A stretch of 64,000 nucleotides of DNA from Eubacterium aggregans. Lineage in GTDB: Bacteria; Bacillota; Clostridia; Eubacteriales; Eubacteriaceae. Positions 27,214 through 35,553 of the stretch are shown one piece after another. Location of the stretch: assembly GCF_900107815.1 (NCBI RefSeq), contig NZ_FNRK01000006.1:1-64000 (forward strand), read 5' to 3'. Below the pieces are notes generated by a model, which had not been told where the DNA came from, searched no databases, and saw only the letters and a list, made by a program, of their open reading frames with translations. A program made the position numbers and the translations under genes. Every line of letters starts with the position of its first letter. The stretch's first letter is position 1.

Positions 27214-27569
27214 CGTTCAGATTCAGGTTTCATGTCTTTTGGACTCACCCCTTTCGAATCTTACATTATCAAAGTCGAATTCTCATCCTTTACAGAAGCG
27301 CCAAAATCTTCTTTGTTCTCATCCCTTACTGCTTACGCTTTCATCGAATATAAACTCCTTGTATTTAAGAACGCTTAAGTCTCTATACGCTATAAGTCGT
27401 CTGCTTAAATAACCATTCGCTTACTCCCATAAGGTTCAGGCTTCTAACATGTTTATCAACCTGATAACAGCAACCTCACCAATGTGTGTAATACATTTTC
27501 TTCTTTACAACCATTTGGTTGGTTTCTCACCTGTTATCATTCTCTGTAAAGATGTTTCTCCTTTGATTT
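27164..27569 (-). ncRNA. Putative structured ncRNA A (upstream copy of a tandem pair)
   Basis: A second unit of the same design, with promoter at 27576-27604, predicted start near 27569 and a perfect 14-bp terminator stem, giving an RNA of about 405 nt. It carries GGGATGAG and GGATGAG and the exact core AAAGGGGTGAGTCC shared with unit B (27240-27253), about 30 nt before the terminator stem. TGATAACAG and CTGTTATCA near the 5' end can pair over about 60 nt, suggesting a long helix. Only tiny ORFs occur (for example MYYTHW), none with a good ribosome binding site. Class not recognised. Confidence 0.55.
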
Positions 27570-27575
27570 GACTAT

Positions 27576-27604
27576 AGTATAGCACGTTTTCATCGTATTG
27601 TAAA
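27576..27604 (-). promoter_or_regulatory. Promoter of ncRNA A
   Basis: On the - strand TTTACA (27599-27604) and TATACT (27576-27581) are 17 bp apart. The -35 context GCTTTACAA and the -10 context GTGCTATACTATAG are the same as for ncRNA B. Confidence 0.65.
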
Positions 27605-27669
27605 GCATAATCATTTAATTTAAGGATTTTATAATTAAGTTTTTTTATAAAAAGCGCCCCATCTTGGCA

Positions 27670-27698
27670 TTGATATTTTTATGATTTCAGCCTATAAT
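27670..27698 (+). promoter_or_regulatory. deoD promoter
   Basis: TTGATA (27670-27675) and TATAAT (27693-27698) are 17 bp apart, about 57 bp upstream of the deoD start. Confidence 0.7.
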
Positions 27699-27755
27699 AG
27701 AATTAGATTTGAAATATTATTATCAGTATTAAAAAAAGATTATTAGGAGGCTGAT

Positions 27756-28478
27756 ATGTCTACAACACCACATAATATCGCACACCCCGGTGATATCGCT
27801 AAAACGGTTTTAATGCCTGGAGATCCTCTCCGCGCACGTTTTATTGCCGAGAATTATTTGGATAATCCACGGCTTTTCAATAATGTCCGTGGGATGTTAG
27901 GCTATACTGGTCTCTACAAAGGGCATTCTATTTCTGTTATGGGTTCTGGTATGGGGTTACCCTCCATGGGCATCTATTCTTATGAGCTTTTTAATTTTTA
28001 TGGGGTGGATAATATCGTCCGCATTGGCAGTGCTGGCAGCTACACTGAAGAAATTCCTTTATACTCCATGGTACTGGTCGATTCCTGCTGGAGCGAATCC
28101 ACCTATGCTAAAGCACAGTCTGGTGATGACTCCCCCATTCAGTATCCTGATAAAGAACTTAACGACATTCTATCACAAACAGCCGATCGCTTAAATATTG
28201 ACATTTTCCGCGGCCCCATCCATTCCTCCGATATTTTTTACAACGCTCCCGGTTATGGTGATTTCTCTGCCATCCGTGAAGCCCATGGATGTATCGGTGT
28301 GGAAATGGAAAGCTTCTCCCTCTTCCATAATGCCAAACTTTCTGAAAAGAAAGCGGCTTCCCTGCTGACGGTGAGTGATAGTATGCTGACCATGGAATCC
28401 CTAGATGCCTTGGAACGAGAAAAGGCCTTTACCAAGATGTTCCACCTAGCCTTAGAAAGCGCCATAGCCTTTCACTAA
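27756..28478 (+). CDS. deoD: Purine nucleoside phosphorylase, DeoD type
   Basis: A 240-residue hexameric-type phosphorylase cleaving purine nucleosides with phosphate for purine salvage. MPGDPLRARFIAENYL supplies the phosphate-binding arginine, GSGMGLPSMGIYSYELF the core glycine-rich motif, and GVEMESF the ribose-binding Met-Glu pair; DSMLT near the C-terminus holds the catalytic aspartate region. TTAGGAGG precedes ATG 27756. It is monocistronic, with its own promoter and terminator. Confidence 0.95.
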   Translation: MSTTPHNIAHPGDIAKTVLMPGDPLRARFIAENYLDNPRLFNNVRGMLGYTGLYKGHSISVMGSGMGLPSMGIYSYELFNFYGVDNIVRIGSAGSYTEEIPLYSMVLVDSCWSESTYAKAQSGDDSPIQYPDKELNDILSQTADRLNIDIFRGPIHSSDIFYNAPGYGDFSAIREAHGCIGVEMESFSLFHNAKLSEKKAASLLTVSDSMLTMESLDALEREKAFTKMFHLALESAIAFH

Positions 28479-28484
28479 AAAATA

Positions 28485-28530
28485 AATGCCATACCCCACA
28501 ATTTTCTTCTGTGTGGGGTATGGCATTTTT
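28485..28530. terminator. Bidirectional terminator after deoD
   Basis: AATGCCATACCCCACA pairs perfectly with TGTGGGGTATGGCATT (16 bp) with T-runs on both strands. It closes deoD on the + strand and the DUF2344 gene on the - strand. Confidence 0.9.
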
Positions 28531-28541
28531 TATCAATGCTT

Positions 28542-29228
28542 TTAGAAATCATCGTCGAGCAGCTGCTGCATGGATTTATGTAACCCAACTGTGGCATCAA
28601 CGGTAAGCTCTAAATTCGCAAAATCATTCAGTGCCGTCATAACGAGGAGTGGCTTCACACATTTTTGGTCGATATACACCACGGCTAAATCAAATCCCAA
28701 GGTATCTCTCTGTTTTCCAGTATAAGATAGAGACTGGATAAAGGGACGAATATCTACTTCCTGCATGCGTCCCCTTTTATTGCGTTTTTCAATCAAAATG
28801 GTTTCTTGATCCATGAAGCGAGCAATGGACTCCTGGTAAAGGGCATCTGATTTTTCATTCTCCACGCCATAAAAGGTAATGTGATAACGGGCATTGCTCA
28901 GGCTGGCACTTAAGGAAGGTGTTCCTGGCCGGATAATCCAGGCTTCGGTAATGGCGATACCCATGGGTAGGATGGCATTCATCTCCTTTATAAAGGCCTT
29001 TGGTTCCATCTCTTCTGAAAGCCCGATATCCCCATACTCCGCATCGGAGGTCAATCCCAGAGCCATCGCTCCTGAAAAGGCCAGCTTAGGGTGTGGATTA
29101 AAACCGCTGGAATAAGCCATGGGGATTTCTGCCCGGCGAAAGGCCCGCTGAAATAATCGCTGCTGGTCTAAATGGGAAATGAGACGCAGGGTCTCCCCAC
29201 GTTTAAATTTAAATCTCATGGTTGCCAT
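28542..29228 (-). CDS. DUF2344 / TIGR03936 radical-SAM-linked protein
   Basis: A 228-residue protein of the family found next to, or fused to, TIGR03960 radical-SAM proteins. The N-terminal block KRGETLRLISHLDQQRLFQRAFRRA and SGFNPHPKLAFSGAMALGLTSDAEYGD are its hallmark. Its function is not established; association with tRNA or ribosome modification has been suggested for the pair. ATG 29228 is favoured because GAAAGGATGG lies about 7 nt upstream; it overlaps the upstream gene by 20 nt, so the two are coupled. Confidence 0.88.
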   Translation of the reverse strand: MATMRFKFKRGETLRLISHLDQQRLFQRAFRRAEIPMAYSSGFNPHPKLAFSGAMALGLTSDAEYGDIGLSEEMEPKAFIKEMNAILPMGIAITEAWIIRPGTPSLSASLSNARYHITFYGVENEKSDALYQESIARFMDQETILIEKRNKRGRMQEVDIRPFIQSLSYTGKQRDTLGFDLAVVYIDQKCVKPLLVMTALNDFANLELTVDATVGLHKSMQQLLDDDF

Positions 29229-31044
29229 GGCACTGCCATCCTTTCTCAAAGCTCTGGATTCCACATCCACCACAGCCACTGCGACAGTCAGTGGTCAGGG
29301 ATTCTGCCATTGCTTTATCCCATTCCCGTCGTAGGAAGTCCTTTGTCACACCCATATCGATGAAATCCCAAGGCAGCACTTCCCCAAAATCTCGGGTTCT
29401 CAGGGCGTAATCATCCCCATCGATCCCCGCTTGGGCAAAGGCCTGCTGCCATTTTTCTTCGCTAAAATATTCATGCCAGCCATCAAACTTACAGCCAAGT
29501 TGATAAGCATTGTACAGCACCTCTCCCAGCTTACGATCTCCTCTGGCAAAAATGGCTTCGTAGTAGCTGGTGGCGGCATCATGCCAGTTGTATTGGATTT
29601 TTCGACTCTTAATGGCATCCTTAAGCAGCTGCTGCTTTTCTCTAAAGGTTCCCTGGGTTTCCTGGCCCATCCACTGAAAGGGGGTGTGGGGTTTAGGCAC
29701 AAAACAGGAAGAGCTCAGAACAATTTTAACCGCCTTATTCCGCTGGTCCTTATCCACAGCGTAGTACTGCTCCAACACCTTTTCTGCCAAATCAGCGATG
29801 CCGGTCACATCTTCAGTGGTTTCTGTAGGAAGTCCCATCATGAAGTAAAGTTTGATATGCCCCCAGCCCTTTTGAAAAGCGTTGGACACCGTTCCCATGA
29901 GGTCCTCTTCTGTCACCCCTTTATTGATCACATCGCGCATACGCTGGGTTCCAGCCTCTGGTGCCAGGGTAATCCCGCTTTTTCTGATTTTTTGGATTTC
30001 CTCTAACATATCAATGCTCAGGGAATCAATACGCAGGGAGGGCAGGGAGACACCGATTCGTTTTTCCTGATAACGCTCCACCAAATCGTGGATCAGGGTC
30101 TCAATCTGGGTATAATCCCCAGAACTCAAAGAGGACAGGGCAATTTCCTCATAGCCGGTGTTCTCCAAAATTTTCTGAATATCAGACTCGATACAGTCCA
30201 GAGATTTTTCCCGTACCGGACGATAGATCATTCCAGCCTGACAGAAGCGGCAGCCCCGGCCACAGCCCCGAAAGATTTCTGCGGTCACCCGATCGTGGAT
30301 GGTCTCAGTAAAGGGTACGATGACCTGTTCCGGGAAGTACACCTTCTCAATATCCTTAATAAAGCGCTTTTTGATCTGGACCGGTTCGCCGCTTTCTTTC
30401 CAAATCAATCTGCCATCCTCGGCCTGGGTACACAGTCTTGGGATATAAATCCCCTGAATCTGAGCAGCCTCCTTGAAAAAGCGTTGACGATCATCCCGGT
30501 TATGACGATAGCACTTAAGGAGATCGAGAATCACCTCTTCCCCTTCACCGATGACGAAAAGGTCGATAAAGTCTGCCAGGGGCTCTGGATTACAGGCACA
30601 AGGGCCCCCTGCCAGAATAATCGGCGCATCCTCACCCCGTTCTTCGGAACGCAGAGGGATACCCGCTAAATCCAGCATATTTAAAATATTGGTAAAGCTC
30701 ATTTCATATTGGAGGGTAAAGCCCACCATATCAAAATCCATAAGGGGATCTGCACTTTCCAGGGCAAAGAGTGGAAGGTTTCGAGTTCGAAGCTGTTCCT
30801 CCATATCCGGCCAGGGTGCAAATACCCGCTCACAGGCGATATCCTTCTGATCGTTGAGAAGGGCGTACAGAATCTTCAGGCCCAGGTGGGACATCCCCAC
30901 CTCGTACACATCGGGAAAGGCAAAGGCGAATCGGATGGTGTCTGCAGTCAATTCCTTGTGGACCGACCCGATTTCATTGCCTTGATAAGTTACTGGTTTT
31001 TTGACCAGGGGTAAAATCTTTCGTTCTAATTGTTCTTTATTCAT
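29209..31044 (-). CDS. B12-binding-type radical SAM protein, TIGR03960 family
   Basis: A 611-residue protein. The N-terminal domain resembles a cobalamin-binding Rossmann fold; the radical-SAM core has CGRGCRFC, the CxxxCxxC loop that binds [4Fe-4S] and SAM, near residue 260. The C-terminus carries a cysteine cluster (CRSGCGGCG), probably for a second cluster or metal. The substrate is unknown for the family. It is coupled to the DUF2344 partner. TTGAGGAA precedes ATG 31044. Confidence 0.88.
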   Translation of the reverse strand: MNKEQLERKILPLVKKPVTYQGNEIGSVHKELTADTIRFAFAFPDVYEVGMSHLGLKILYALLNDQKDIACERVFAPWPDMEEQLRTRNLPLFALESADPLMDFDMVGFTLQYEMSFTNILNMLDLAGIPLRSEERGEDAPIILAGGPCACNPEPLADFIDLFVIGEGEEVILDLLKCYRHNRDDRQRFFKEAAQIQGIYIPRLCTQAEDGRLIWKESGEPVQIKKRFIKDIEKVYFPEQVIVPFTETIHDRVTAEIFRGCGRGCRFCQAGMIYRPVREKSLDCIESDIQKILENTGYEEIALSSLSSGDYTQIETLIHDLVERYQEKRIGVSLPSLRIDSLSIDMLEEIQKIRKSGITLAPEAGTQRMRDVINKGVTEEDLMGTVSNAFQKGWGHIKLYFMMGLPTETTEDVTGIADLAEKVLEQYYAVDKDQRNKAVKIVLSSSCFVPKPHTPFQWMGQETQGTFREKQQLLKDAIKSRKIQYNWHDAATSYYEAIFARGDRKLGEVLYNAYQLGCKFDGWHEYFSEEKWQQAFAQAGIDGDDYALRTRDFGEVLPWDFIDMGVTKDFLRREWDKAMAESLTTDCRSGCGGCGIQSFEKGWQCHGNHEI

Positions 31045-31077
31045 AATTCCTCAATCTTTGCGTTTTTTAGCTTGTCA

Positions 31078-31106
31078 ATTTTACCCTATCCATGGCTTAA
31101 AGTCAA
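31078..31106 (-). promoter_or_regulatory. Promoter of the radical SAM/DUF2344 pair
   Basis: On the - strand TTGACT (31101-31106) and TAAAAT (31078-31083) are 17 bp apart. The -35 box touches the stop end of the upstream antiporter gene. Confidence 0.55.
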
Positions 31107-32341
31107 TGAAGGCTCTTCGCAGAATCCAGTTCTCCAGCCCATTCAAACCCCTTTTTCGCCATGATCACCGCAATGATTTCATTAATAATGGCCGCAGCGG
31201 CGATGGTTCCTGAAATAATGGTAGCGCACTCTGGGGCTTTACTTGAAAGCATGGAGGCTGCAATACCGGTAAAGACCAAGGATACACCGGAATGGGGCAG
31301 CAAGGTAAATCCAAGATATTTTTGTACCGTTATAGGCATGTGGGTCGCCTTTGCCCCCATCCTTGCCCCAAAGTATTTACCAAAGGCCCTTGCGGCAATG
31401 TAAATAAAGGTAAAGAACCCCGCTCCAAGTATGGCATGATAATCCAGGGGTGCCCCCAGGTTGATAATGACGACAAGCATCGAAATTCCCAAAATTGGAT
31501 TAAAGTCCTCCGTTACGTCTTCAACCTCCTCCTTGGAAATCACATTGGAAAAAGCGGCAGAAAAAGCCATTCCCATGAGCATAAAATTAAGGAGGGGTGA
31601 GGGCATAAGATACGTGTTACACAGGATACCAATTACCGATGTGAGAATGATGCCCAAGATTAACGTGATGATGACACTGCCCTTCGATGTGGTTTTCTTA
31701 AGCACAAAACCCGTTGGGATACCAATGGCTGCGCCGATAATCAAGGGTAAAAAAATCATGACTGGTACAAAGTATAACGGCATTCCTCCTCCAGACAGGC
31801 CCCGTGCCACCATGGCGATGGTTGTAAAAAACACGATAACGCCAACGATATCATCCAGTGCTGCCATTGGGATGAGGGTTTTTGTAACAGCACCATCGGT
31901 TTTAAATTCACGAACAATAGATAACGCCGGAGCAGGCGCTGTCGCCAGTGCAATACCGCCAAACACAAAAGCTAGATACAATGGAATATTTAGCATACTA
32001 AAGACAAGGACAAAGCAAGCCGTTACCACCCCAAATGTCATTATGGACTGGGACAGTGTCGTGATGATCAATGCCTTTCCGTATTTCTTAATCTCCCCCC
32101 ACACCAGCTCCGTACCAATCATTAATCCCACACAGCATTCTAAAACATGGATGATTGTATTGTACCAGGGCGCATCCATTAAAGCTTGGGGCAAAAGGTT
32201 TAAGGCACAGGGACCTAACACCATTCCACCGATGAGCCAGCCTAAAATTGCTGGTAATTTCAGCTTAGATACGGCTTTTCCACATAAATAAGAACCCAAA
32301 ATCGTCAGAACCCATCGCATAATGAGGAATAAAAGATGCAT
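31103..32341 (-). CDS. Cation:proton antiporter, CPA2/NapA-like
   Basis: A 412-residue transporter with about 12 helices. The N-terminal KLKLPAILGWLIGGMVLGP and the unwound-helix motif TAPAP (about 134-138) are CPA2 features. ALDDIVG gives two adjacent aspartates, D163-D164, the arrangement found in electrogenic Na+/H+ antiporters such as NapA and NhaA. There is no C-terminal TrkA/RCK domain, unlike KefB/KefC. Its start overlaps the TetR stop (TAATG), so the regulator and antiporter are cotranscribed. Na+ as substrate is inferred from the DD pair. Confidence 0.85.
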   Translation of the reverse strand: MHLLFLIMRWVLTILGSYLCGKAVSKLKLPAILGWLIGGMVLGPCALNLLPQALMDAPWYNTIIHVLECCVGLMIGTELVWGEIKKYGKALIITTLSQSIMTFGVVTACFVLVFSMLNIPLYLAFVFGGIALATAPAPALSIVREFKTDGAVTKTLIPMAALDDIVGVIVFFTTIAMVARGLSGGGMPLYFVPVMIFLPLIIGAAIGIPTGFVLKKTTSKGSVIITLILGIILTSVIGILCNTYLMPSPLLNFMLMGMAFSAAFSNVISKEEVEDVTEDFNPILGISMLVVIINLGAPLDYHAILGAGFFTFIYIAARAFGKYFGARMGAKATHMPITVQKYLGFTLLPHSGVSLVFTGIAASMLSSKAPECATIISGTIAAAAIINEIIAVIMAKKGFEWAGELDSAKSLH

Positions 32342-32949
32342 TATTTGTTTTTCCTTTCTGCAATACCATATAATATAAGATCAATTGTTTTCGCCAAAAA
32401 ATTTTCACGCATTCCAGCGACAGAAGATAAGTTCCCTTCTTTTATATCAAGGCTTTCAAAATAAGCGTTAAACATAAGCTGGATTAAGGAAAAATGTTTC
32501 ATAGCCTCTTCCGCAGAAATATCTTCCCTTAAATCCAGACGATGCAGCAGCACATTAAAATAATCGTGGTTAAACTGATTGAAAGGACTTTTTGCACCTT
32601 CGATTTCCTTATACAAATGCTGCGGGCAATGCAGCATCGTCTCAAAAATGATATTTGCTTTCATGGGGAATGCTTCAAAAAAACCCCATCGGGCAGACAT
32701 ATAGGCCTGCAGACTATATTCTGAATCTGAACCTTTTAAGCAAACAAGCAAGGCGTCATAACATTCTTTAACACAAGCAATGTATAGTTCATCACGATTT
32801 TTAAAATTATGGTACAGCAGGCCTTTGGGAATCCCTGTATTGCAAATGCTATTGACAGAGGCACCTTTATAGCCATTTTTCCCAAATTCCCGGATTGCCG
32901 CTTCTATAATCTTTTTTTTACTCATTGCCGTTCGTTGTTCTTTTTTCAA
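32341..32949 (-). CDS. TetR/AcrR-family transcriptional regulator
   Basis: A 202-residue regulator. The N-terminal HTH is typical: IIEAAIREFGKNGYKGASVNSICNTGIPKGLLYHNFKNRDELY. The C-terminal ligand domain is divergent. The start is taken as TTG 32949 because AGAGGTG stands 5 nt upstream; ATG 32925 is the alternative (194 residues). A palindrome overlapping its own -10 box suggests autoregulation, with the cotranscribed antiporter as the main target. Confidence 0.88.
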   Translation of the reverse strand: MKKEQRTAMSKKKIIEAAIREFGKNGYKGASVNSICNTGIPKGLLYHNFKNRDELYIACVKECYDALLVCLKGSDSEYSLQAYMSARWGFFEAFPMKANIIFETMLHCPQHLYKEIEGAKSPFNQFNHDYFNVLLHRLDLREDISAEEAMKHFSLIQLMFNAYFESLDIKEGNLSSVAGMRENFLAKTIDLILYGIAERKNK

Positions 32950-32966
32950 AAAATCACCTCTTATCT

Positions 32967-32990
32967 ATTATAGACCACATAGTCTATAAT
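32967..32990. promoter_or_regulatory. TetR operator over the antiporter operon promoter
   Basis: Perfect 9-bp arms, ATTATAGAC and GTCTATAAT, are separated by 6 bp. The right arm overlaps the -10 box (32986-32991) of the - strand promoter and the repeat lies between that promoter and the TetR start, so binding would block transcription. Confidence 0.7.
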
Positions 32991-33014
32991 GAGGTTTATC
33001 AGACCATTTGTCAA
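32986..33014 (-). promoter_or_regulatory. Promoter of the TetR-antiporter operon
   Basis: On the - strand TTGACA (33009-33014) and CATTAT (32986-32991) are 17 bp apart; the -10 lies in the operator palindrome. Confidence 0.6.
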
Positions 33015-33123
33015 GACATAAAAGAAAACTCTCCACCTAAAAAGAAAATCCCTACTTTAGTTTTTCTTAAGTCTATGATAGAATTAAAAGGCAATTTTAG
33101 TATTCATGTAGAGGAGGAATTAT

Positions 33124-34668
33124 ATGGAAACAATCGATGTTGGACTTTTGTCTTTGGTTCCACCGATTATTGCCATCGTTTTGGCCCTGTGCACCAAAGA
33201 AGTCATCTCTTCTTTGATCATCGGGATCCTTTCCGGTGGCCTGATTTATGCTTTAAATACCGGAGGGGGCATCGTCGAAATGAGTGCGATTTCCTTTGGT
33301 GCTATGGCTGAAACCGTTGGGAGTCCAGGTAAATTTAATATTATTTTATTTCTGGCACTCCTTGGTGCCCTAGTATGTGTTGTCACCAAAGCCGGTGGCT
33401 CCCGTGCTTATGGTAACTGGGCATCAACTAAGATTAAAAACAAGAAGCTAGCCCAGCTGGCCACCAGCTTTTTAGGGGTTTTAATCTTTATTGATGACTA
33501 TTTTAACTGCTTGACAGTCGGTACCGTCATGAAGCCCGTTACGGATAAATACAATGTATCCCGTGCAAAGCTGGCCTATATCATCGATGCAACTGCTGCT
33601 CCAGTCTGTATTATTGCCCCCATTTCCAGTTGGGCAGCTGCCGTGGGTTCGACCCTTTACGAAACCGGGGCCTTCTCCAACGAATTGTCGGCATTCTTTG
33701 CCACCATTCCTTATAACCTGTATGCCATTTTGTCCATCATTATGGTTATTGTGTTATCGGTGACCAATCTGGAATTCGGTCCCATGGCAAAAGCAGAATG
33801 GAGGGCAGAGCATACCGGGGATTTAGGCGCTATTGACTCAGATCCCGAAGAGGAAGCCGCGATTTCCAATAAGGGAACGGTTTGGGATTTGGTAATCCCC
33901 ATCGGTGCATTAATTGTCTTCTCCATCTTAGCCATGCTCTTTAACGGTGGTTATTGGTCTGAGGGCCTTTCCCTGAGTGAAGCTTTTGGGAATTGTGATG
34001 CTTCTGCTGCATTAGTCCTTGGTGGATTTTGGGCTATTGTGGTCACCTTCCTGCTGTTCATTCCCCGTAAGCTGATTTCCTTCCGGGAATTCATGGATGG
34101 CATTGGGGACGGCGTAAAAAGCATGGTACCAGCCTTTATTATCCTGACTTTGGCCTGGACCATTGGGTTCATGTGCCAGGATTATCTGGGAACTGGCGTT
34201 TATGTTGGCCATTTGGTTGAATCCAGCAATCTACCCATGGAAATGATTCCAGCCATTGTCTTTTTAGTGGCTGCAGGCTTATCCTTCTCCATTGGGACAG
34301 CCTGGGGAACCTTTGGTATTTTTATTCCCATCGTGGTGTTCATCTGCCAGGCCTCTGCTCCAGAGCTTATGGTTGTCACCTTATCCGCCACCCTGGCTGG
34401 TTCTGTTTTTGGGGATCATTGCTCCCCCATCTCAGATACTACCATCCTGTCATCAACCGGTGCCGGCTGTAACCATATGGAACACGTCTCCACCCAGATT
34501 CCCTATGCCATTACTGTGGCAATCTGTTGCTTCATTGGTTATATCATTGCAGGGTTCTCCTACGGAAATATCCTGCTGACTCTGGGCTCTGGTATCCTGT
34601 TGCTGGCTGCCGCCCTCATTATACTCCATCGATTTTCCCAGAAGAAGTTAAACGCTCCTGAAGGTTGA
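33124..34668 (+). CDS. NhaC-family Na+/H+ antiporter
   Basis: A 514-residue membrane protein with about 11-12 helices. VPPIIAIVLALCTKEVISSLIIGILSGGLIY at the N-terminus, FIDDYFNCLTVGTVMKPVTD, and SFSIGTAWGTFGIFIPI near the C-terminus are the conserved blocks of the NhaC/ArsB-NhaD-type 'Na+/H+ antiporter' family; GSVFGDHCSPISDTTILSSTGA is especially characteristic. Some relatives exchange malate/lactate or amino acids, so substrate is not certain. GGAGGAATT precedes ATG 33124. It diverges from the TetR-antiporter operon. Confidence 0.9.
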   Translation: METIDVGLLSLVPPIIAIVLALCTKEVISSLIIGILSGGLIYALNTGGGIVEMSAISFGAMAETVGSPGKFNIILFLALLGALVCVVTKAGGSRAYGNWASTKIKNKKLAQLATSFLGVLIFIDDYFNCLTVGTVMKPVTDKYNVSRAKLAYIIDATAAPVCIIAPISSWAAAVGSTLYETGAFSNELSAFFATIPYNLYAILSIIMVIVLSVTNLEFGPMAKAEWRAEHTGDLGAIDSDPEEEAAISNKGTVWDLVIPIGALIVFSILAMLFNGGYWSEGLSLSEAFGNCDASAALVLGGFWAIVVTFLLFIPRKLISFREFMDGIGDGVKSMVPAFIILTLAWTIGFMCQDYLGTGVYVGHLVESSNLPMEMIPAIVFLVAAGLSFSIGTAWGTFGIFIPIVVFICQASAPELMVVTLSATLAGSVFGDHCSPISDTTILSSTGAGCNHMEHVSTQIPYAITVAICCFIGYIIAGFSYGNILLTLGSGILLLAAALIILHRFSQKKLNAPEG

Positions 34669-34698
34669 TGGAATGCTTTTTGAGTAATGATTAATAAA

Positions 34699-34737
34699 AA
34701 ATCCTAAAGTCGTGAAATCCGACTTTAGGATTTTTTT
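34699..34737. terminator. Bidirectional terminator
   Basis: AAATCCTAAAGTCG (34699-34712) pairs perfectly with CGACTTTAGGATTT (34720-34733), with T-runs on both strands. It serves nhaC-like (+) and the second TetR gene (-). Confidence 0.9.
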
Positions 34738-34742
34738 GTTCT

Positions 34743-35327
34743 CTATGAATTTAATACTGGCTCCAAAAGAAGGGTTAACTCTTCGTCGATACGCTCTTCT
34801 GGCATTTTAAGGACAGGGAGGGTGAGACACATCCCACTAAGAAAATGGGCAAGATGCCTACCCCATTGGGCAGGATCTATCTCTTTAAACGCTCCGGTCC
34901 CAATTCCGTAGCTTAGAAGCTCTCGGAGCATTTCTGCCATATCATCAAACTGCCATCGCCTTATGACCTGCTCCTCTTCATTCTCCTGGAAAAATTCGTA
35001 GGTGGCCAAGGTTAAGGTCGGCGTATCCCCCAATATGGAGGCCTTGTGCTTTTCGATGTAATCCACAAGGATATCTCTGGGGTCCTCCTGCTGATCCAAA
35101 GCTATCATAACTGCTTCCTGGCTTTCCACAGCCTCCTGGCGAAACACCTCTAGGAAAATCTCTTTGGTGGAGCTAAAGTACAGATACAGGCCCCCTCGGC
35201 TAATACCACAGGCCGTCACGATATCCTTCATGGTCACCCGAGAGTAGCCCTTTTTCATAAAGACTTTCCGAGCCTGGGTTAAGATAAAGGCCCGCTTTTT
35301 TTCTGATTTTGAATAAGCCAAATCCAT
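34743..35327 (-). CDS. TetR/AcrR-family transcriptional regulator (orphan)
   Basis: A 194-residue regulator with a clear TetR HTH: ILTQARKVFMKKGYSRVTMKDIVTACGISRGGLYLYFSSTKEIF. The ligand-binding half is not identifiable. ATG 35327 is chosen from the family N-terminus and an AAGGTGG 5 nt upstream; a longer reading would run through its own promoter. No cotranscribed target is visible, so it may act on itself and distant genes. Confidence 0.88.
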   Translation of the reverse strand: MDLAYSKSEKKRAFILTQARKVFMKKGYSRVTMKDIVTACGISRGGLYLYFSSTKEIFLEVFRQEAVESQEAVMIALDQQEDPRDILVDYIEKHKASILGDTPTLTLATYEFFQENEEEQVIRRWQFDDMAEMLRELLSYGIGTGAFKEIDPAQWGRHLAHFLSGMCLTLPVLKMPEERIDEELTLLLEPVLNS

Positions 35328-35347
35328 TCCTCCCACCTTGTTTAAAC

Positions 35348-35361
35348 TGACACCTATGTCA
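35348..35361. promoter_or_regulatory. Operator of the second TetR gene
   Basis: TGACACCTATGTCA has perfect 5-bp arms (TGACA/TGTCA) with a 4-bp centre. It lies just downstream of the -10 box, at the likely transcription start, a usual place for TetR self-repression. Confidence 0.55.
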
Positions 35362-35363
35362 TA

Positions 35364-35392
35364 ATTATACTTTTTTTGGGAGATGGCGTCAA
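35364..35392 (-). promoter_or_regulatory. Promoter of the second TetR gene
   Basis: On the - strand TTGACG (35387-35392) and TATAAT (35364-35369) are 17 bp apart. This placement shows that the ATG at 35327, not an upstream start, is the real one. Confidence 0.75.
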
Positions 35393-35493
35393 GGAATGGC
35401 ATAAAACACACATGTCGAGCTTTCAGATTCCTCTCAGATTTCTACCAATCTCATCCATTCCCCTTATTCATCTTCCTAATATCCGCAACGATT

Positions 35494-35524
35494 AAAAAAA
35501 GAGCGTGCGCTAAGCGCTCCGCTC
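35494..35524 (-). terminator. Terminator of the cysteine desulfurase-thiI operon
   Basis: GAGCG (35501-35505) pairs with CGCTC (35520-35524), enclosing GCGC/GCGC (35507-35510 with 35514-35517); on the - strand a seven-T run follows. Confidence 0.65.
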
Positions 35525-35553
35525 CGTAAGAAAAGACTGCTTTCGTCTCCGGA

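Noticed and set aside
27405-27530. Tiny ORFs inside ncRNA A (for example MYYTHW and an 11-codon frame beginning ATGATAACA)
   Set aside because: Neither has a ribosome binding site at normal spacing, and there is no downstream gene they could attenuate.
30088-30669. 193-codon open frame on the + strand
   Set aside because: Antisense to the radical-SAM gene, no ribosome binding site and no recognisable domain.
31461-32291. 276-codon open frame on the + strand
   Set aside because: It lies entirely antisense to the CPA2 antiporter gene, has no ribosome binding site and encodes low-complexity sequence; a shadow of the real gene.
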